Shown here piece after piece: positions 11,081 through 23,630 of a stretch of 64,000 bases of DNA. A program made the position numbers and the translations under genes. This stretch comes from Doris montereyensis (taxonomy: Eukaryota; Mollusca; Gastropoda; Nudibranchia; Dorididae): the NCBI GenBank assembly GCA_037039925.1, contig JAXRKP010000554.1, positions 77,501 through 141,500 on the forward strand. The letters are read 5' to 3'. Numbering within the stretch: position 1 is the first letter of the stretch; the number at the start of each line of letters is the position of its first letter. The notes beneath the pieces are model-generated. The model worked only from the letters and a program-made list of their open reading frames with translations. It searched no databases and was not told the origin of the DNA.

Positions 11081-11560
11081 CAACAAGCATGGAAGTTAAA
11101 ACAGGTTCCAGATGACTGGAATAAATGGAACGATAGCACCAAAATAAAAGAAAGGCTCAACTATGGAATGCTCTAGCTATAGAGAAATCATACTAAGCAT
11201 ATAAGAAAATGTTTATGCCAGGATACTAGAAATGAGGCTGAGGAAAATAGTAAAGGATCAGATTGAAGAACATCATAGCGTTTTCAAACTAAGAAGTAGT
11301 GTACAGGACCACATATACATAAGTAATACCAAACATATCATTAAAAAAATATTTGACATGCACCTCTGTTTTATTGACTTAGAAAATGCATTTGACATTG
11401 CAAGGAGGGATAAACAAGGGCATTATTTATACATGTAATAGCATAATGTAGAGCAAAATTTGATAGAAGGCATTGAACGTTTTTTTTACAATCAGAGACT
11501 ACATAAAAAAAATGTTTTAATTCAGTATGGCATTTGACAGTACAAATATACATCCCATAG
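11078..11560 (+). pseudogene. LINE family A, plus-strand RT continuation
   Basis: From ATGTCAACAAGCATGGAAG the frame reads QQAWKLKQVPDDWN (RT motif 0/1 area), then LNYGML, RNHT, and after frameshifts MRLRKIVKDQIEEHHSVF, SSVQDHIY, and FDMHLCFIDLENAFDIARRD (RT motif A region, with the D of F(I/V)DLEKAFD). FFYNQRLH near 11490 matches FFYNKPTC in the longer copy. The sequence then loses resemblance. It continues exactly where the inverted segment's RT stops. Confidence 0.8.
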
Positions 11561-11960
11561 AATGGTATGTAAAACAAGTTGATTACTCATGCTTAAAATT
11601 AAGATATTACGTACAAACATTTCATAAGCTTACGCTAATAAATGCTCTAAATGAAGTTCGTTTTTTGAAACTCTATTCATCACAATTTTGAAATGATAGA
11701 TTCCTTTTTGTTTTCCAAGAAATATTATTCTATAAAATGACTGAATGACTCATCAATAAAAGGACGAGTTTTTTTAGTCGACAATGTGATTAAAAGGGGA
11801 ATTAAGACGATCAGTTGTGATTGTTAGCGCCATGGGCTGCCTCAGTTTCAGCTCTGACTTTTTCCTTGATTTTTGCTTGTTTTAAATATCAAAGTGTGAC
11901 ATAATTTATATGTATCTATTCATCTTTAAACGGTGCATCCTTTTGTGCAACATTTGTAGA
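11560..11960. other. AT-rich stretch between two LINEs
   Basis: No motif was recognised. It may hold remaining decayed 3' sequence of LINE family A, but I could not align it to the copy at 34 kb. Confidence 0.4.
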
Positions 11961-12288
11961 TTTATATAACAGTGCTTTCGAATATGTGTGGATTATTTAT
12001 ATTATTATACAGATGTGGGAGCTTGGTCTTCAAGTTTCAATCGTTAGTTTTATTGTGAACTGTTTTTATCCACCACGGACCATGGGCATTCTCAATAACA
12101 ACACAAGCATTATTCCAGCCATTACATACAAGGCAAGTGATCTCATAACACATCGTCATTACAGTAGTCTACATTTGCCAGTCATTGACTGTTGAAGCAG
12201 TACCACTTGTATAGAAACACATACAAACGTACACGAAGAGGGAAGAGGGGCGGAAGATTCAATAAACAAAAACAAAAACGGCACTCCA

Positions 12289-13118
12289 ATGCCAACAATT
12301 TACTTTTCATTAGACCGACACCAAACACCACAAATTAATGTGTCTGATTTAGACCCTTTAAAGGTTGTGCTGTTAAATGCACGCTCTGTTCGTAATAAAA
12401 CAACACTACTGAACGAATACATGATTGACTGTGACATAGACTTACTTTTCATAACAGAAACCTGGCTAAAAGATGATAGTGATTGCATTTTGAATGATAT
12501 GTTACCATCTGGTTACTCTTTTGTTAAACGGAACCGTCCCCATGGCAGAGAAGGTGGTGGACTAATGGTGATTTTAAAACGGCATTGGACATCGAACTGA
12601 TAAACTCTATGCAACCATCCACATTTGAAGTCCTTGAATGTAACATGAAGACCAATAAGTGTTATTACAAATTCGTTTTGATATATCGCCCCCCGGCATC
12701 CAAGAAAAACAATGCCTCAATTATCAAGTTTATAAATGAATTTCAAGATCACATCATCGATATTTCTGCTAAAACAAATAACCTATATATTCTTGGAGAT
12801 TTCAACATCCATGTCAATGATAATTCAGATAAAAATACATTTAATTTCATAAACAGCATCGAGGCATGCAACCTGATCCAACATGTTAAATCACCAACAC
12901 ATATAACCGGAAACACACTTGACCTTGTTATGAGCCATTCCAATGACAACATGTTGCAAGATGTACGTGTACAAAGCAACCATATCTCAGACCATCAAAG
13001 CGTAATATTTCACTTTAAACTGAAAAAGCCCATACATAAAAAAAATCGATTTCGTATAGGACAAAGAAATCATTGGACATGGAAAGTTTTAAAAGTGACA
13101 TTGTCAAATCAGAGATAA
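12289..13118 (+). pseudogene. LINE endonuclease domain (CR1/L2-like)
   Basis: Two overlapping frames (12289-12600 and 12585-13118) are separated by one frameshift near 12590. The first has VVLLNARSVRNKTTLLNEY, DIDLLFITETWLKDD (the E of the metal-binding TETW motif) and GYSFVKRNRPHGREGGGLM. The second has LIYRPPASKKN, LYILGDFNIHVND (catalytic GDFN), NTLDLVMS and NHISDHQSVIFHF (the terminal SDH motif). All core motifs of an apurinic-like endonuclease are present. Its family role is to nick the target DNA to prime reverse transcription. The frameshift prevents a complete protein. Confidence 0.85.
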
Positions 13119-13900
13119 CTAAGACTAAGCCTTGGGGAAGCTAGGACAGTTGAAACAAAAATTTCACTATTTAACAAAATTATGGTCCAAATACTTAACA
13201 GACATGCCCCCCCCCCCCCCGATTACAAAAGTTGTAACAGTACGATCGGACATCAAATGGTTTTGTGATGAAATACTAATCTCAAAGCGAAAGAGAAAAA
13301 TGCCGAAGAAACTTAGCGGAAATCTAAGCTCGTCATTTACAAAGAACTATATATCAAAGCAAAAAACAAAACAAATGGACTGATAAACGAATGCAAACGT
13401 ACATATACCAGAGACAACATCGCTGAGCACAAGGGCAATAACAAATAACTTTTTAACATCATAAATAGACTCATGAAACACGAACACCCATCATCTTCCT
13501 TACCATCACACACAAATAACGAAGAATTAGCTAACATATTCAATAAATATTTCGTTGACGAAAAGATTGACACTGACATCATTAAAACTAGTGGTACGGA
13601 AATTCATCCACAACACCACAACACTTTCCTACTTTTTTGCCCGCATCTGTTGAGGAAATCACTGAACTCGTCAATGATGCAGCAAACAAACAATGCAAAT
13701 TGGACGCGGATCCCACGTGGGCTCTAAAAGCCTGTATTAATGAGGTTGCACCAGCCATAACCTCCATCGCCAATTGTTCCATCAAAATACGGATTTTCCA
13801 CCGTTTTCAAAGAAGCACATGTGACTCCACTCTTAAAAAAGAAGAATTTTGACAACGAGATAATGAAAAAATTACAGACCCGTCTCGAACTTAAGTTTCA
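13119..13900 (+). pseudogene. LINE linker between EN and RT
   Basis: Fragments in three frames (RSDIKWFCDEILISKRKR at 13248; HEHPSSSLPSHTNNEELANI at 13478; EELANIFNKYFV; LRKSLNSSMMQ; APAITSIANCSI) match the usual linker and early RT region in which a NKYF motif precedes RT motif 0. A run of C at 13207-13220 is a probable site of slippage and one of several frame breaks. Confidence 0.7.
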
Positions 13901-14830
13901 TTCCAAAGATCATTGAGAAACTCATTGTGCGAAGACTTACCAACCACACCATGAGCTATAACCTGTGCCCCCTTTTTCAATCAGCATACAGGCGAGGCCA
14001 CAGTGCTGAAACTGCGTTAATCCGTGTCCACAATGACATAATCAACCAGCTCCAATGCAATGACAATGTCGCACTTCTACTGTTGGATCTGAGCGCGGCT
14101 TTCGATACTGTGGACCACAAAACACTCTTCGCTAGAATGCAACAATGTTTCGGCATCACAGGCATGGCTCTGAAGTGGTTTGTAAATTATCTTACCGATC
14201 ATACCCAGCGAGTCATCATAAATAGCAGTCCTTCATCGGCAGCAAATATCCAATATGGCGTTCCACAGGGATCAGTCATTGGTCCGTTTCTCTTTACACT
14301 ATACACTACACCTCTCAGTGACATCATCGCATCCCACAACATTGATCATCATTTTTATGCTGACGATACGCAACTTTATACCCCCTCAGCATGAACAATC
14401 GCACAACAACTAAAGAAACAGCCATCATCAACTGTGTGTTAGACATCAGGACCTGGATGACAGAAAACAAACTGAAATTCAACAATGACAAGACAGAATT
14501 GATAAGATTTAGAAAAAAAAAGAAAGGACATTATATTAAATGAGCTGGTCATAAACAATACGACTCTATGTAACAGCCATAGCGTCAAAAATCGAGGTTT
14601 CTTCTTTGATGAATTTTTACACATGCATGTTCACATTACCAAAGTTTGTCAAACAATCCATTGTGTCCTTAAAAATATTTCTCGTATCTGGAATCTGTTA
14701 GACCAAGAAACATGTAAAATGCTTGTCCATGCACTTATCACAAGTCGTCTTGACTACTGTAATTCTCTTCGTTATGGGTTGCCAAAAACTTCTATTCATC
14801 GATTACAATTACTTCAAAATAAAGCAGCAA
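13900..14830 (+). pseudogene. LINE reverse transcriptase domain (CR1/L2-like)
   Basis: The open frame at 13927-14394 holds RT motifs in order: PLFQSAYRRGHSAETALIRV (motif 1-2), ALLLLDLSAAFDTVDH (motif A, catalytic D), GVPQGSVIGPFLFTLY (motif B) and DHHFYADDTQLYTPS (motif C with catalytic DD). A stop at 14392-14394 ends it. The thumb continues in other frames (DIRTWMTENKLKFNNDKTEL near 14445), then HVHITKVCQTIHCVLKNISR and LVHALITSRLDYCNSLRYGL with LQNKAARIV (14623-14840). The catalytic YADD is intact but the protein is interrupted. AFDTVDH and the LDYCNSL…LQ..QN.AAR C-terminus favour CR1/L2-type elements. Confidence 0.9.
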
Positions 14831-15371
14831 GAATTGTAACTAAGACCAAAAAGTCTGAACATAATTCCCGTAGGCTTTCCGTAGAGGGAGAATCATATAT
14901 AAGATAGCATGTCTCACTTTCAACTGCATTCATGACACTGCCCCCGACTATCTAAAACAACTCCTTAAAGTTCACCGCCCCAATCGTCCGCTTAGATCCT
15001 CACAATCTTTGTAACTAAAAGAAGTGTCCCTAAGATTAAATTTCTCGAACGTTCTTTCACCTTTTCGGCCCCAGCTATATGGAATTCTTTGTGAGTTAAA
15101 ACTAGAAATTATACAACCCTTCCTTCTTTTAAACAATGACTTAAAACAGAGTTGTCCCGCTTCATTTTCGACTCACATAATATTTAACTTATTGTCATTT
15201 TCTAAAACCCGTGTTAAGGGTTTGGTGTTTTATTGATGTATGATACCTTTAACACTGTCATGTATATGTAATTATTTTTAGATCTCTTAGTTTGACTTCT
15301 TTAACTATTATTATATTTTCATACACGGAGACTTTTAAAACTGACATGGGGTGTGAGGGTTGGCACCTGCA

Positions 15372-15372
15372 A

Positions 15373-15403
<31 letters not shown>

Positions 15404-15408
15404 ACGCG
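15372..15408. repeat. (TG)n microsatellite
   Basis: About 28 bases of TG, then CGCACGCG, inside the 3' UTR of the CR1/L2-like LINE. Confidence 0.95.
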
Positions 15409-15640
15409 TGTATGGGGTCATCTTGTAATTAACACATATCGTCATTTATGTACTGTTCATCTTAATTGTAACAATTTTTTCGTGTATGTAGATGTCTTGA
15501 TTTTATAGTAATCTTAAATATTGAGTACATTATGTAAGCTACTATATGATGTATGTGTTAGCCTTTGTAAAGCGCACCTGAGCATGACTCTCATGGATAG
15601 GGCGCTATATAAATTTTGCGTTATTATTATTTTTATCTTA

Positions 15641-16500
15641 ACATTCTATTGGGTTGGTAAATAGTGACCAGCTCTTGTAAATAGGATTGAGCAAATTACA
15701 TTTACATAAACATGCCATAACAGTAAGAAAGACTTTTAAATCTATCCTGTAACTAACTGCAACCCAAATGAAGCTCGTTTAATACTGGCGTGATTTGCTC
15801 ATGTTGTTTAGTTTATTTAGGTATATTATTTCATCAGCCTTCCTTTTATAATATTTTTTCAATGCCTGAACCAAGTAGGTTTTTTTGTCCAGATACTGAG
15901 ATTGCATTACACTAATATCTTACTAAATAACGATTTAGAATGAGCATAGTAACAAGTAGTTTAGTTGTTAAGAATAAATCGTTTTATAATGCTGATATTC
16001 TTCAAATGAAAATTGCAGCTCTGAATCGTTTTAGTAACAAGTTTTATCATGGAAAGAGATTTTGCAGCTAACTTCGAAATGTCACAAAATGAGTCGTATG
16101 TAGGTATACAATCCTATACAAGCTGTTGCATCGACTCACTAAAGAAATCACAGAAAGTACGCTAATTATAACCTTGGTCCTGACTAAACTTTTAAACACT
16201 GCGATTTAAAACTTAAGACATTGTGTAGTAGTAGTAGCCTTGTTTAGAATCACCTTCACCTACAATCTGCTGTCGTCGTGTTTCACACCTGCAAACTTCC
16301 TCTTCCGTTTTCTTTTTCTTTTTTTTTTTGTGTTACTATGCTCACGAGTAGGGATTGTTCCTATGATTTTGTAGCCCTCGTAGTTTTCCTGGCATGTGTA
16401 TTTAGATTAAATGAATTATTGATGCGCCTTTGTATATCTTTCAATATCGTCTGTAAATTTTTTGTATTGAACCAAAGTGTAGCGTCACTTTCGGGGAATT
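15641..16500. other. unassigned AT-rich sequence
   Basis: No coding, RNA or repeat family was recognised. The 74-codon open frame at 16278-16502 has no motif I know and poor support as a gene. Confidence 0.4.
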
Positions 16501-17550
16501 GAATTATGGCGTAGTTTACGTTTTATGGTATATTGAATTATGGTGTAGTGTACGTTTTATGGTATATTAAATATACGTTTAATGGTATATTTTATGGCGT
16601 AGTATTTTAATTATTGAATTAGTTTATTCGTTTTATGGTTTATTGAATTATGGCGTAGTATACGTTTAATGGTATATTAAATTATGAATATTCGTTTTAT
16701 GGTTTATTGAATTATGATGTTGTACGTTTTATGGTATATTGAATTATGGTGTATACGTTTATATATTTAATGGTATATTTTAAATTAATTATGTGTAGTG
16801 TACGTTTTATGGTTTATTGAATTATGGCGTAGTTTACGTTTTATGGTATATTGAATTATGGCGTAGTATACGTTTGGCGTAGTATCGTTTAATAGTATAT
16901 TAAATTATGGTGTAATATTCGTTTTATGGTTTATTGAATTATGATGTAGTGTACGTTTTATGGTATATTGAATTATGATGTAGTGTACGTTTTACGGTAT
17001 ATTGAATTATGATGTAGTGTACGTTTTATGGTATATTGAATTATGATGTAGTGTACGAATTATGATTTGTATTGTATATTGAATTATGATGTACGTTTTA
17101 TGGTATATTGAATTATGATGTAGTGTACGTTTTACGGTATATTGAATTATCATGTAGTGTACGTTTTATGGTATATTGAATTATGATGTAGTGTACGTTT
17201 TATGGTATATTGAATTATCATGTAGTGTACGTTTTATGGTATATTGAATTATGATGTAGTGTACGTTTTATGGTATATTGAATTATGATGTAGTGTACGT
17301 TTTACGGTATATTGAATTATGGTATAGTGTACGCTTTGTGGTATATTGAATTATGGTATAGTCTACGCTTTATGGTATATCGAATTATGGTACAGTGTAC
17401 GCTTTGTGGTATATTGAATTATGGTATAGTCTACGCTTTATGGTATATCAAATTATGGTACAGTGTACGCTTTGTGGTATATCGAATTATCGTACAGGGT
17501 ACTTTTTAGAGTCTATTAAATTATGGTATAGTGTACGTTTTAGGGTTTAT
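16500..17550. repeat. 34-bp minisatellite array (~30 copies)
   Basis: The unit TTTTATGGTATATTGAATTA followed by TGATGTAGTGTACG is 34 bases. The left part (to about 16930) is diverged with deletions and the middle (16940-17310) is homogeneous. The right part drifts to GTATAGTGTACGCTTTGTGG variants before it joins the 36-bp array. Confidence 0.95.
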
Positions 17551-18600
17551 TACTGTAAAGATTCAGGGCGTATCGTGTACATACATTACTGTAAAGATTC
17601 AGGGTGTTCGTGTACAGACATTACAGTAAAGATTCAGGGCGTATCGTGTACAGACATTACTGTAAAGATTCAGGGTGTTCCGTGTACAGACATTACTGTA
17701 AAGATTCAGGGCGTTCCGTGTACAGACATTACTGTAAAGATTCAGGGTGTTCCGTGTACAGACATTACTGTAAAGATTCAGGGTGTTCCGTGTACAGACA
17801 TTACTGTAAAGATTCAGGGTGTTCCGTGTACAGACATTACTGTAAAGATTCAGGGTGTTCAGTGTACAGACATTACTGTACACATTCAGGGTGTTCAGTG
17901 TACAGACATTACTGAACGAGATTCAGGGTGTTCCGTGTACATACATTACTGTAAAGATTCAGGGTGTTCCGTGTACAGACATTACTGTACAGATTCAGGG
18001 TGTTCAGTGTACAGACATTACTGTACAGATTCAGGGTGTTCCGTGTACAGACATTACTGTAAAGATTCAGGGTGTTCCGTGTACAGACATTACTGAACGC
18101 ATTCAGTGTGTTCCGTGTATAGACATTACTGAACGGATTCAGGGTGTTCCGTGTACAGACATTACTGTACAGATTCAGGGTGTTCCGTGTACAGACATTA
18201 CTGAACGAATTCAGTGTGTTCCGTGTACAGACATTACTGAACGGATTCAGGGTGTTCCGTGTACAGACATTACTGAACGGATTCAGGGTGTTCCGTGTAC
18301 AGACATTACTGAACGGATTCAGTGTGTTCCGTGTATAGACATTACTGAACGGATTCAGGGTGTTCCGTGTACAGACATTACTGAACGGATTCAGAGTGTT
18401 CCGTGTACAGACATTACTGTACGGATTCAGTGTGTTCCGTGTACAGACATTACTGAACGGATTCAGGGTGTTCTGTGTACAGAAATTATTGTACAGATTC
18501 AGGGTGTTCCGTGTACAGACATTACTCTACGGATTCAGTGTGTTCCGTGTACAGACATTACTGAACGGATTCAGGATGTAGTGTGTATAAACATTACTGT
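17551..18600. repeat. 36-bp minisatellite, type 1 (GTTCCGTGTACAGACATTAC)
   Basis: The unit TGTAAAGATTCAGGGT followed by GTTCCGTGTACAGACATTAC is 36 bases, about 29 copies. Because 36 is a multiple of three, all reading frames stay open for long stretches and give 12-residue peptide repeats (for example, CTDITVKIQGVP). Within the array GTAAAGATTC copies give way to GAACGGATTC copies after about 18090. Confidence 0.95.
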
Positions 18601-21600
18601 ACAGATTCAGGTGTAGTGTGTACAAACATTACTGTAAAGATTCAGGGTGTAGTGTGTACAAACATTACTGTACAGATTCAGGGTGTAGTGTGTACAAACA
18701 TTACTAAAACGATTCAGGGTGTAGTGTGGACAAACATTACTGCACAGATTCAGGGTGTAGTGTGTACAAACATTGCTAAACGGATTCAGGGTGTAGTGTG
18801 GACAAACATTACTGCACAGATTCAGGGTGTAGTGTGTACAAACATTACTGTACAGATTCAGGGTGTAGTGTGTACAAACATTACTGTACAGATTCAGTGT
18901 GTAGTGTGTACAAACATTACTGTACAGATTCAGTGTGTAGTGTGTACAGGCATTACTGTACAGATTCAGTGTGTAGTGTGTACAGGCATTACTGTACAGA
19001 TTCAGTGTTTAGGTATTATGGACAAACATTACAGTACAGATTCAGTGTGTAGTGTGTACAGACATACAAACATTACTGTACAGATTCAGTGTGTAGTGTG
19101 TACAAACATTACTGTACAGATTCAGTGTGTAGTGTGTACAAACATTACTGTACAGATTCAGTGTGTAGTGTGTACAAACATTACTTGTACATACATTACT
19201 ACAGATTCAGTGTGTAGTGTGTACAGACATTACTGTACAGATTCAGGGGTGTAGTGTGTACAAACATTACTGTACAGATTCAGTGTGTAGTGTGTACAAA
19301 CATTACTGGATTCAGGTGTATGTGTACATTCAGTGATGTCAGTGTGTACAAACATTACTGTTACAGATTCAGGATGTAGTGTGTACAAACATTACTAAAC
19401 GGATTCAGGGTGTAGTGTGTACAAACATTACTGTACAGATTCAGTTACTGTAGTGTGTACAAACATTACTGTACAGATTCAGTGTGTAGTGTGTACAAAC
19501 ATTACTGTACGGATTCAGGGTGTAGTGTACAAACATTACTAAACGTTCAAACATTACTAAACGGATTCAGGGTGTAGTGTGTACAAACATTACTAAACGG
19601 ATTCAGGATGTAGTGTGTACAAACATTACTAAACGGATTCAGGGTGTAGTGTGTACAAACATTACTAAATGGATTCAGGGTGTGTAGCTTGTACAAACAT
19701 TACTCAACAGGGATCAGGATGCAGGGTTTACAGACATTACTGAACAGATTCAGGTTGTAGCGTAACAAACATTACTGAACGGATTCAGGGTATTCAGGGT
19801 GTAGCGTGTACAAACATTACTAAAGATTCAGGATTCAGGATTCAGTGTGTAGTGTGTAGCTTGTACAGACATTTATTACTAAACGGATTTAAACGGATTC
19901 AGTAGTAGTGTGTACAAACATTACTAAACAGGATTCAAACATTACTAAACAGATTCAGGTGTAGCTTGTACAGACATTACAAACATTACTGATTCAGGGT
20001 GTAGTGTGTACAAACATTACTAAACAGATTCAGGTGTGCTTATTTAACATTACTAAACGGATTTGTACAGACAAACATTACTGAACGGATTCAGGGTGTA
20101 GTGCATTGTACAGACATTACTGAATGGATTCAGGTGTAGCTTGTACAGACATTGCCAAAACGGATTCAGGGTGTAGGACTTGTACAGACATTAAACGGAT
20201 TCAGGGTGTATGTGCGTGCATTACTAAATGGATTCAGGGTGTAGCTTGAACAGACATTACTGAACGGATTCAGGTGTAGCGAACAGACATTACTAAACGG
20301 ATTGTATTAACGGATTCTACTAAACGGATTTAGGGTGTAGCTTGTACAGACATTACTGAACGGATTCAGGTGTGTAGCTTGTACAGACATTACTAAACGG
20401 ATTTAGGGTGTAGCTTGTACAGACATTACTGAACGGATTCAGGCGTGAACGACATTCAGGGTGTAGCTTGTACAGACATTACTGAACGGATTCAGGGTGT
20501 AGCTTGTACAGACATTACTGAACGGATTCAGGGTGTAGCTTGTACAGACATTACTAAACGGATTCAGGTGTAGCGTACACATTACTAAATGGATTCAGGG
20601 TGTAGCGTGTAATACTGAACATTACTAAACGGGATTCAGGGTGTAGCGTGCACATTACTGAATGGATTCAGGTGTAGCGTTCACATTACTAAATGGATTC
20701 AGGTGTAGAGTGTGGATTCATGGTGTAGAGTGCACATTACTAAACGGATTCAGGGTGTAGCGTGCACATTACATTACTAAACAGATTTAGGATTCAGGTG
20801 ACGTGCACATTACTAAACGGATTCAGGGTGTAGCGGATTCAAATGGTAGAGTGACATTACTAAACGGATTCAGGGTGTAGCGATTCATGTGCTAGGTGCA
20901 CATTACTGAACGGATTCAGGTAGAGTGTTACTAAACGGATTCATGTTGTAGCGTGTACAGACATTACTGAACGGATTCAGGGTAGCGTGTACAGACATTA
21001 CTGAACGGATTCAGGGTGTAGCGTGTTACAGAGATTGTAGCGTACTGAACGGATTCAGGGTGTAGTTACTTACTGAACGGATTCAGGGTGAAGGTAGCGT
21101 TCACAATACTGAACGGATTCTTAAAGTACATTACTAAATGGCGGTAGATTTTAGGTACGGATACTGAACAGATTCAGTGTGCAGTGCACATTTCTAAACG
21201 GATTCAGGTTGTAGGGATTCGGATATATATATTGTAGAGTGCACATTACTGAACGGTTCAGGTTGTAGAATGCACATTACTGAACTAATTCAGGTTGCAG
21301 TTACGGATACAGAGTGTAGAGTGCACATTACTGAATGGATCCAGACTAGATACGGATACAGCGTGTAGAGTGCACATTACTGAACGGATTCAGGCTGTAG
21401 GTGCGGATACAGGGTGTAGAGTACAGATTACTGAGCGGATTTCGATTGTATGGAGGGGTTTAGGGTGTAGCGTGTACATTACTGAACGGATTTAGGGTGT
21501 AGGTACGGATTCCAGATGTATAGTGCACATTACTGAACGGATTCAGAGTGTATCGTGCATAATACTGAACGGAATTAAGGTCTGTAGGTACGGTTCAGGG
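18600..21600. repeat. 36-bp minisatellite, type 2, becoming degenerate
   Basis: The unit shifts to GTGTAGTGTGTACAAACATT followed by ACTGTACAGATTCAGG. It is regular to about 19260, then increasingly scrambled by small deletions, duplications and unit fusions from about 19300 to 21600. CATTACT…GATTCAGG remains recognisable throughout. It is a decayed middle of one long array. Confidence 0.9.
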
Positions 21601-22965
21601 TGTTAAGTGTGCACATTACTGTACGGATTCATGGTGTAGAAGGTACATTACTGAACGGATTCATGGTGTAGAGTGCACATTTCTGAACAGATTCATGGTG
21701 TAGAGTGCACATTACTGAACAGATTCATGGTGTAGAGTGCACATTACTGAACGGATTCATGGTGTAGAGTGCACATTACTGAACAGATTCATGGTGTAAA
21801 GTGCACATTACTGAACGGATTCATGGTGTAGAGTGCACATTACTGAACGGATTCATGTTGTAGAGTGCACATAACTGAACGGATTCATGGTGTAGAGTGC
21901 ACATTACTGAACGGATTCATGGTGTAGAGTGCACATTACTGAACGGATTCATGTTGTAGAGTGCACATTACTGAACGGATTCATGGTGTAGAGTGCACAT
22001 TACTGAACGGATTCATGGTGTAGAGTGCACATTACTGAGTGCACATTACATGAAACGGATTCATGGTGTAGAGTGCACATTACTGAACGGATTCATGGTG
22101 TAGAGTGCACATTACTGAACGGATTCATGGTGTAGAGTGCACTGAACAGATTACTGAACGGATTCATGGTGTAGAAGGCACATTACTGAACGGATTCATG
22201 GTGTAGAAGGTACATTACTGAACGGATTCATGGTGTAGAAGGCACATTACTGAACAGATTCATGGTGTAGAGTGCACATTACTGAACGGATTCATGGTGT
22301 AGAGTGCACATTACTGAACGGATTCATGGTGTAGAGTGCACATTACTGAACAGATTCATGGTGTAGAGTGCACATTACTGAACGGATTCATGGTGTAGAG
22401 TGCACATTACTGAACAGATTCATGGTGTAGAGTGCACATTACTGAACGGATTCATGGTGTAGAGTGCACATTACTGAACGGATTCATGTTGTAGAGTGCA
22501 CATAACTGAACGGATTCATGTTGTAGAGTGCACATAACTGAACGGATTCATGGTGTAGAGTGCACATTACTGAACGGATTTACTGATGGGTGTAGAGTGC
22601 ACATTACTGAACGGATTCATGGTGTAGAGTGCACATTACTGAACGGATTCATGGTGTAGAGTGCACATTACTGAACGGATTCATGGTGTAGACTGCATTA
22701 CTGAACGGATTCATGGTGTAGAGTGCACATTACTGAACGGATTCATGGTGTAGAGTGCACATTACTGAACGGATTCATGGTGTAGAAGGCACATCACTGA
22801 ACGGATTCATGGTGTAGTGCACATTACTAAACGGATTCATGGTGTAGAGTGCACATTACTGAACGGATTCATGGTGTAGAGTGCACATTACTAAACGGAT
22901 GTATTGTGTAGAGTGCACATTACTGAACGGATTTATGGTGTACATTGCACATTACTGAACGATTT
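21600..22965. repeat. 32-bp minisatellite array (~42 copies)
   Basis: The unit GAACGGATTCATGGTGTAGA followed by GTGCACATTACT is 32 bases and much more homogeneous than the preceding 2 kb. It differs from the 36-bp type by a 4-base loss and by ATGG for AGGG. It ends abruptly against the Gypsy fragment at about 22968. Confidence 0.95.
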
Positions 22966-22967
22966 CA

Positions 22968-23630
22968 GGGTCGGTGGTACGTCTGCAGTACGAACTGTCT
23001 ACAATACAAATATAACTGAAACCTCTTGACTGCCTCATCAATTACAAAACATTCGAACTCTATCACTGAGCATTTTACTTCACGTGATAACAACTTTCTA
23101 CTTGCAAACAAAAGTAGCCGCGTGTAAAACATCATTGTCCTCCTTCATTAAAGTGGCACCAATACCACGAGTAGGTCCATTTGTACTTAAAACGAAAGCT
23201 CTCTTCACGCCAGGTAAATACAACACAGATTTGGATACAATTACATTTCAAATATAGCTAAGCCTTGTCTTGAGGATCATTCCATTCAATCACATTAGGT
23301 TGGCCCCTTCTCAACAAATCCGACAAAGATGCTGCAACAGCAGCAAAGTTAGGTATAAACTCATGATGATAGCCAATTAATCCTAAAGATGACTTGACTT
23401 GACTTCTTGGTGGTTGGTCTTGGAGCGTCGCTCACTTTGGAGATGTTGTCCCCATGAATCCAACAACACTTTTCGTGAGTGAATGTTCCACAAAGTCGAT
23501 CTCCAGGGGCTTCCAGTACACATTTGGTTGGTCTCAGGTCTCCCTGTCAGGCCAGCTTCCTGCAGACGTCTGAACAGCTCCTACAGGAAGCAACGTCCTT
23601 CAGGCTTTCAAGATACGCCATAAGTGGAAA
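22968..23630 (-). pseudogene. Ty3/Gypsy pol fragment: RT thumb and RNase H
   Basis: On the minus strand from about 23600, LFRRLQEAGLT and TKCVL (end of RT, where the distance to the next template strand motif is set) are followed by KKSSQV and a frameshift. Then come GLIGYHHEFIPNFAAVAASL, DLLRRGQPNVIEWNDPQ, a run matching the (F)VLSTNASGTGIGATL RNase H start in a shifted frame, and FECF and RRQFVLQ-like sequence (YCRQFVLQTYHR at about 22975-23010). The FLGL.GYYR.FIPNF and EWN…Q.AF motifs are diagnostic for Ty3/Gypsy. Frameshifts and stops occur throughout. Neither LTRs nor integrase was found in the window; the array at 22965 cuts off the 3' side. Confidence 0.85.

Larger units (their letters stand above)
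11970..15640 (+). mobile_element. CR1/L2-like LINE, nearly full length, broken
   Basis: The element contains, in order, a degenerate N-terminal region (11970-12290), an apurinic-type endonuclease, a linker, a reverse transcriptase, a C-terminal region and a 3' tail. The 3' end has GTAAAGCGCACCTGAGCATG, then AGGGCGCTATATAAATTTTG and (TTA)n near 15570-15635. This AGGGCGCTATATAAAT…TTATTATT tail is the classic 3' end of CR1/L2-group LINEs. A (TG)n microsatellite sits in the 3' UTR at 15372-15400. Frameshifts and stops at about 12595, 13118, 13380, 13850 and 14393 show it is dead, though each domain is still easy to read, so it is younger than the P-like remnant. Confidence 0.85.

Noticed and set aside
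16278..16502. 74-codon open frame as a small membrane protein
   Set aside because: Hydrophobic by AT-rich composition alone; no motif, no supporting context.
17395..19254. Long open frames of 223-253 codons across the 36-bp arrays
   Set aside because: The frames stay open because the unit is 36 bases; the peptide simply repeats the unit and frames overlap on both strands.
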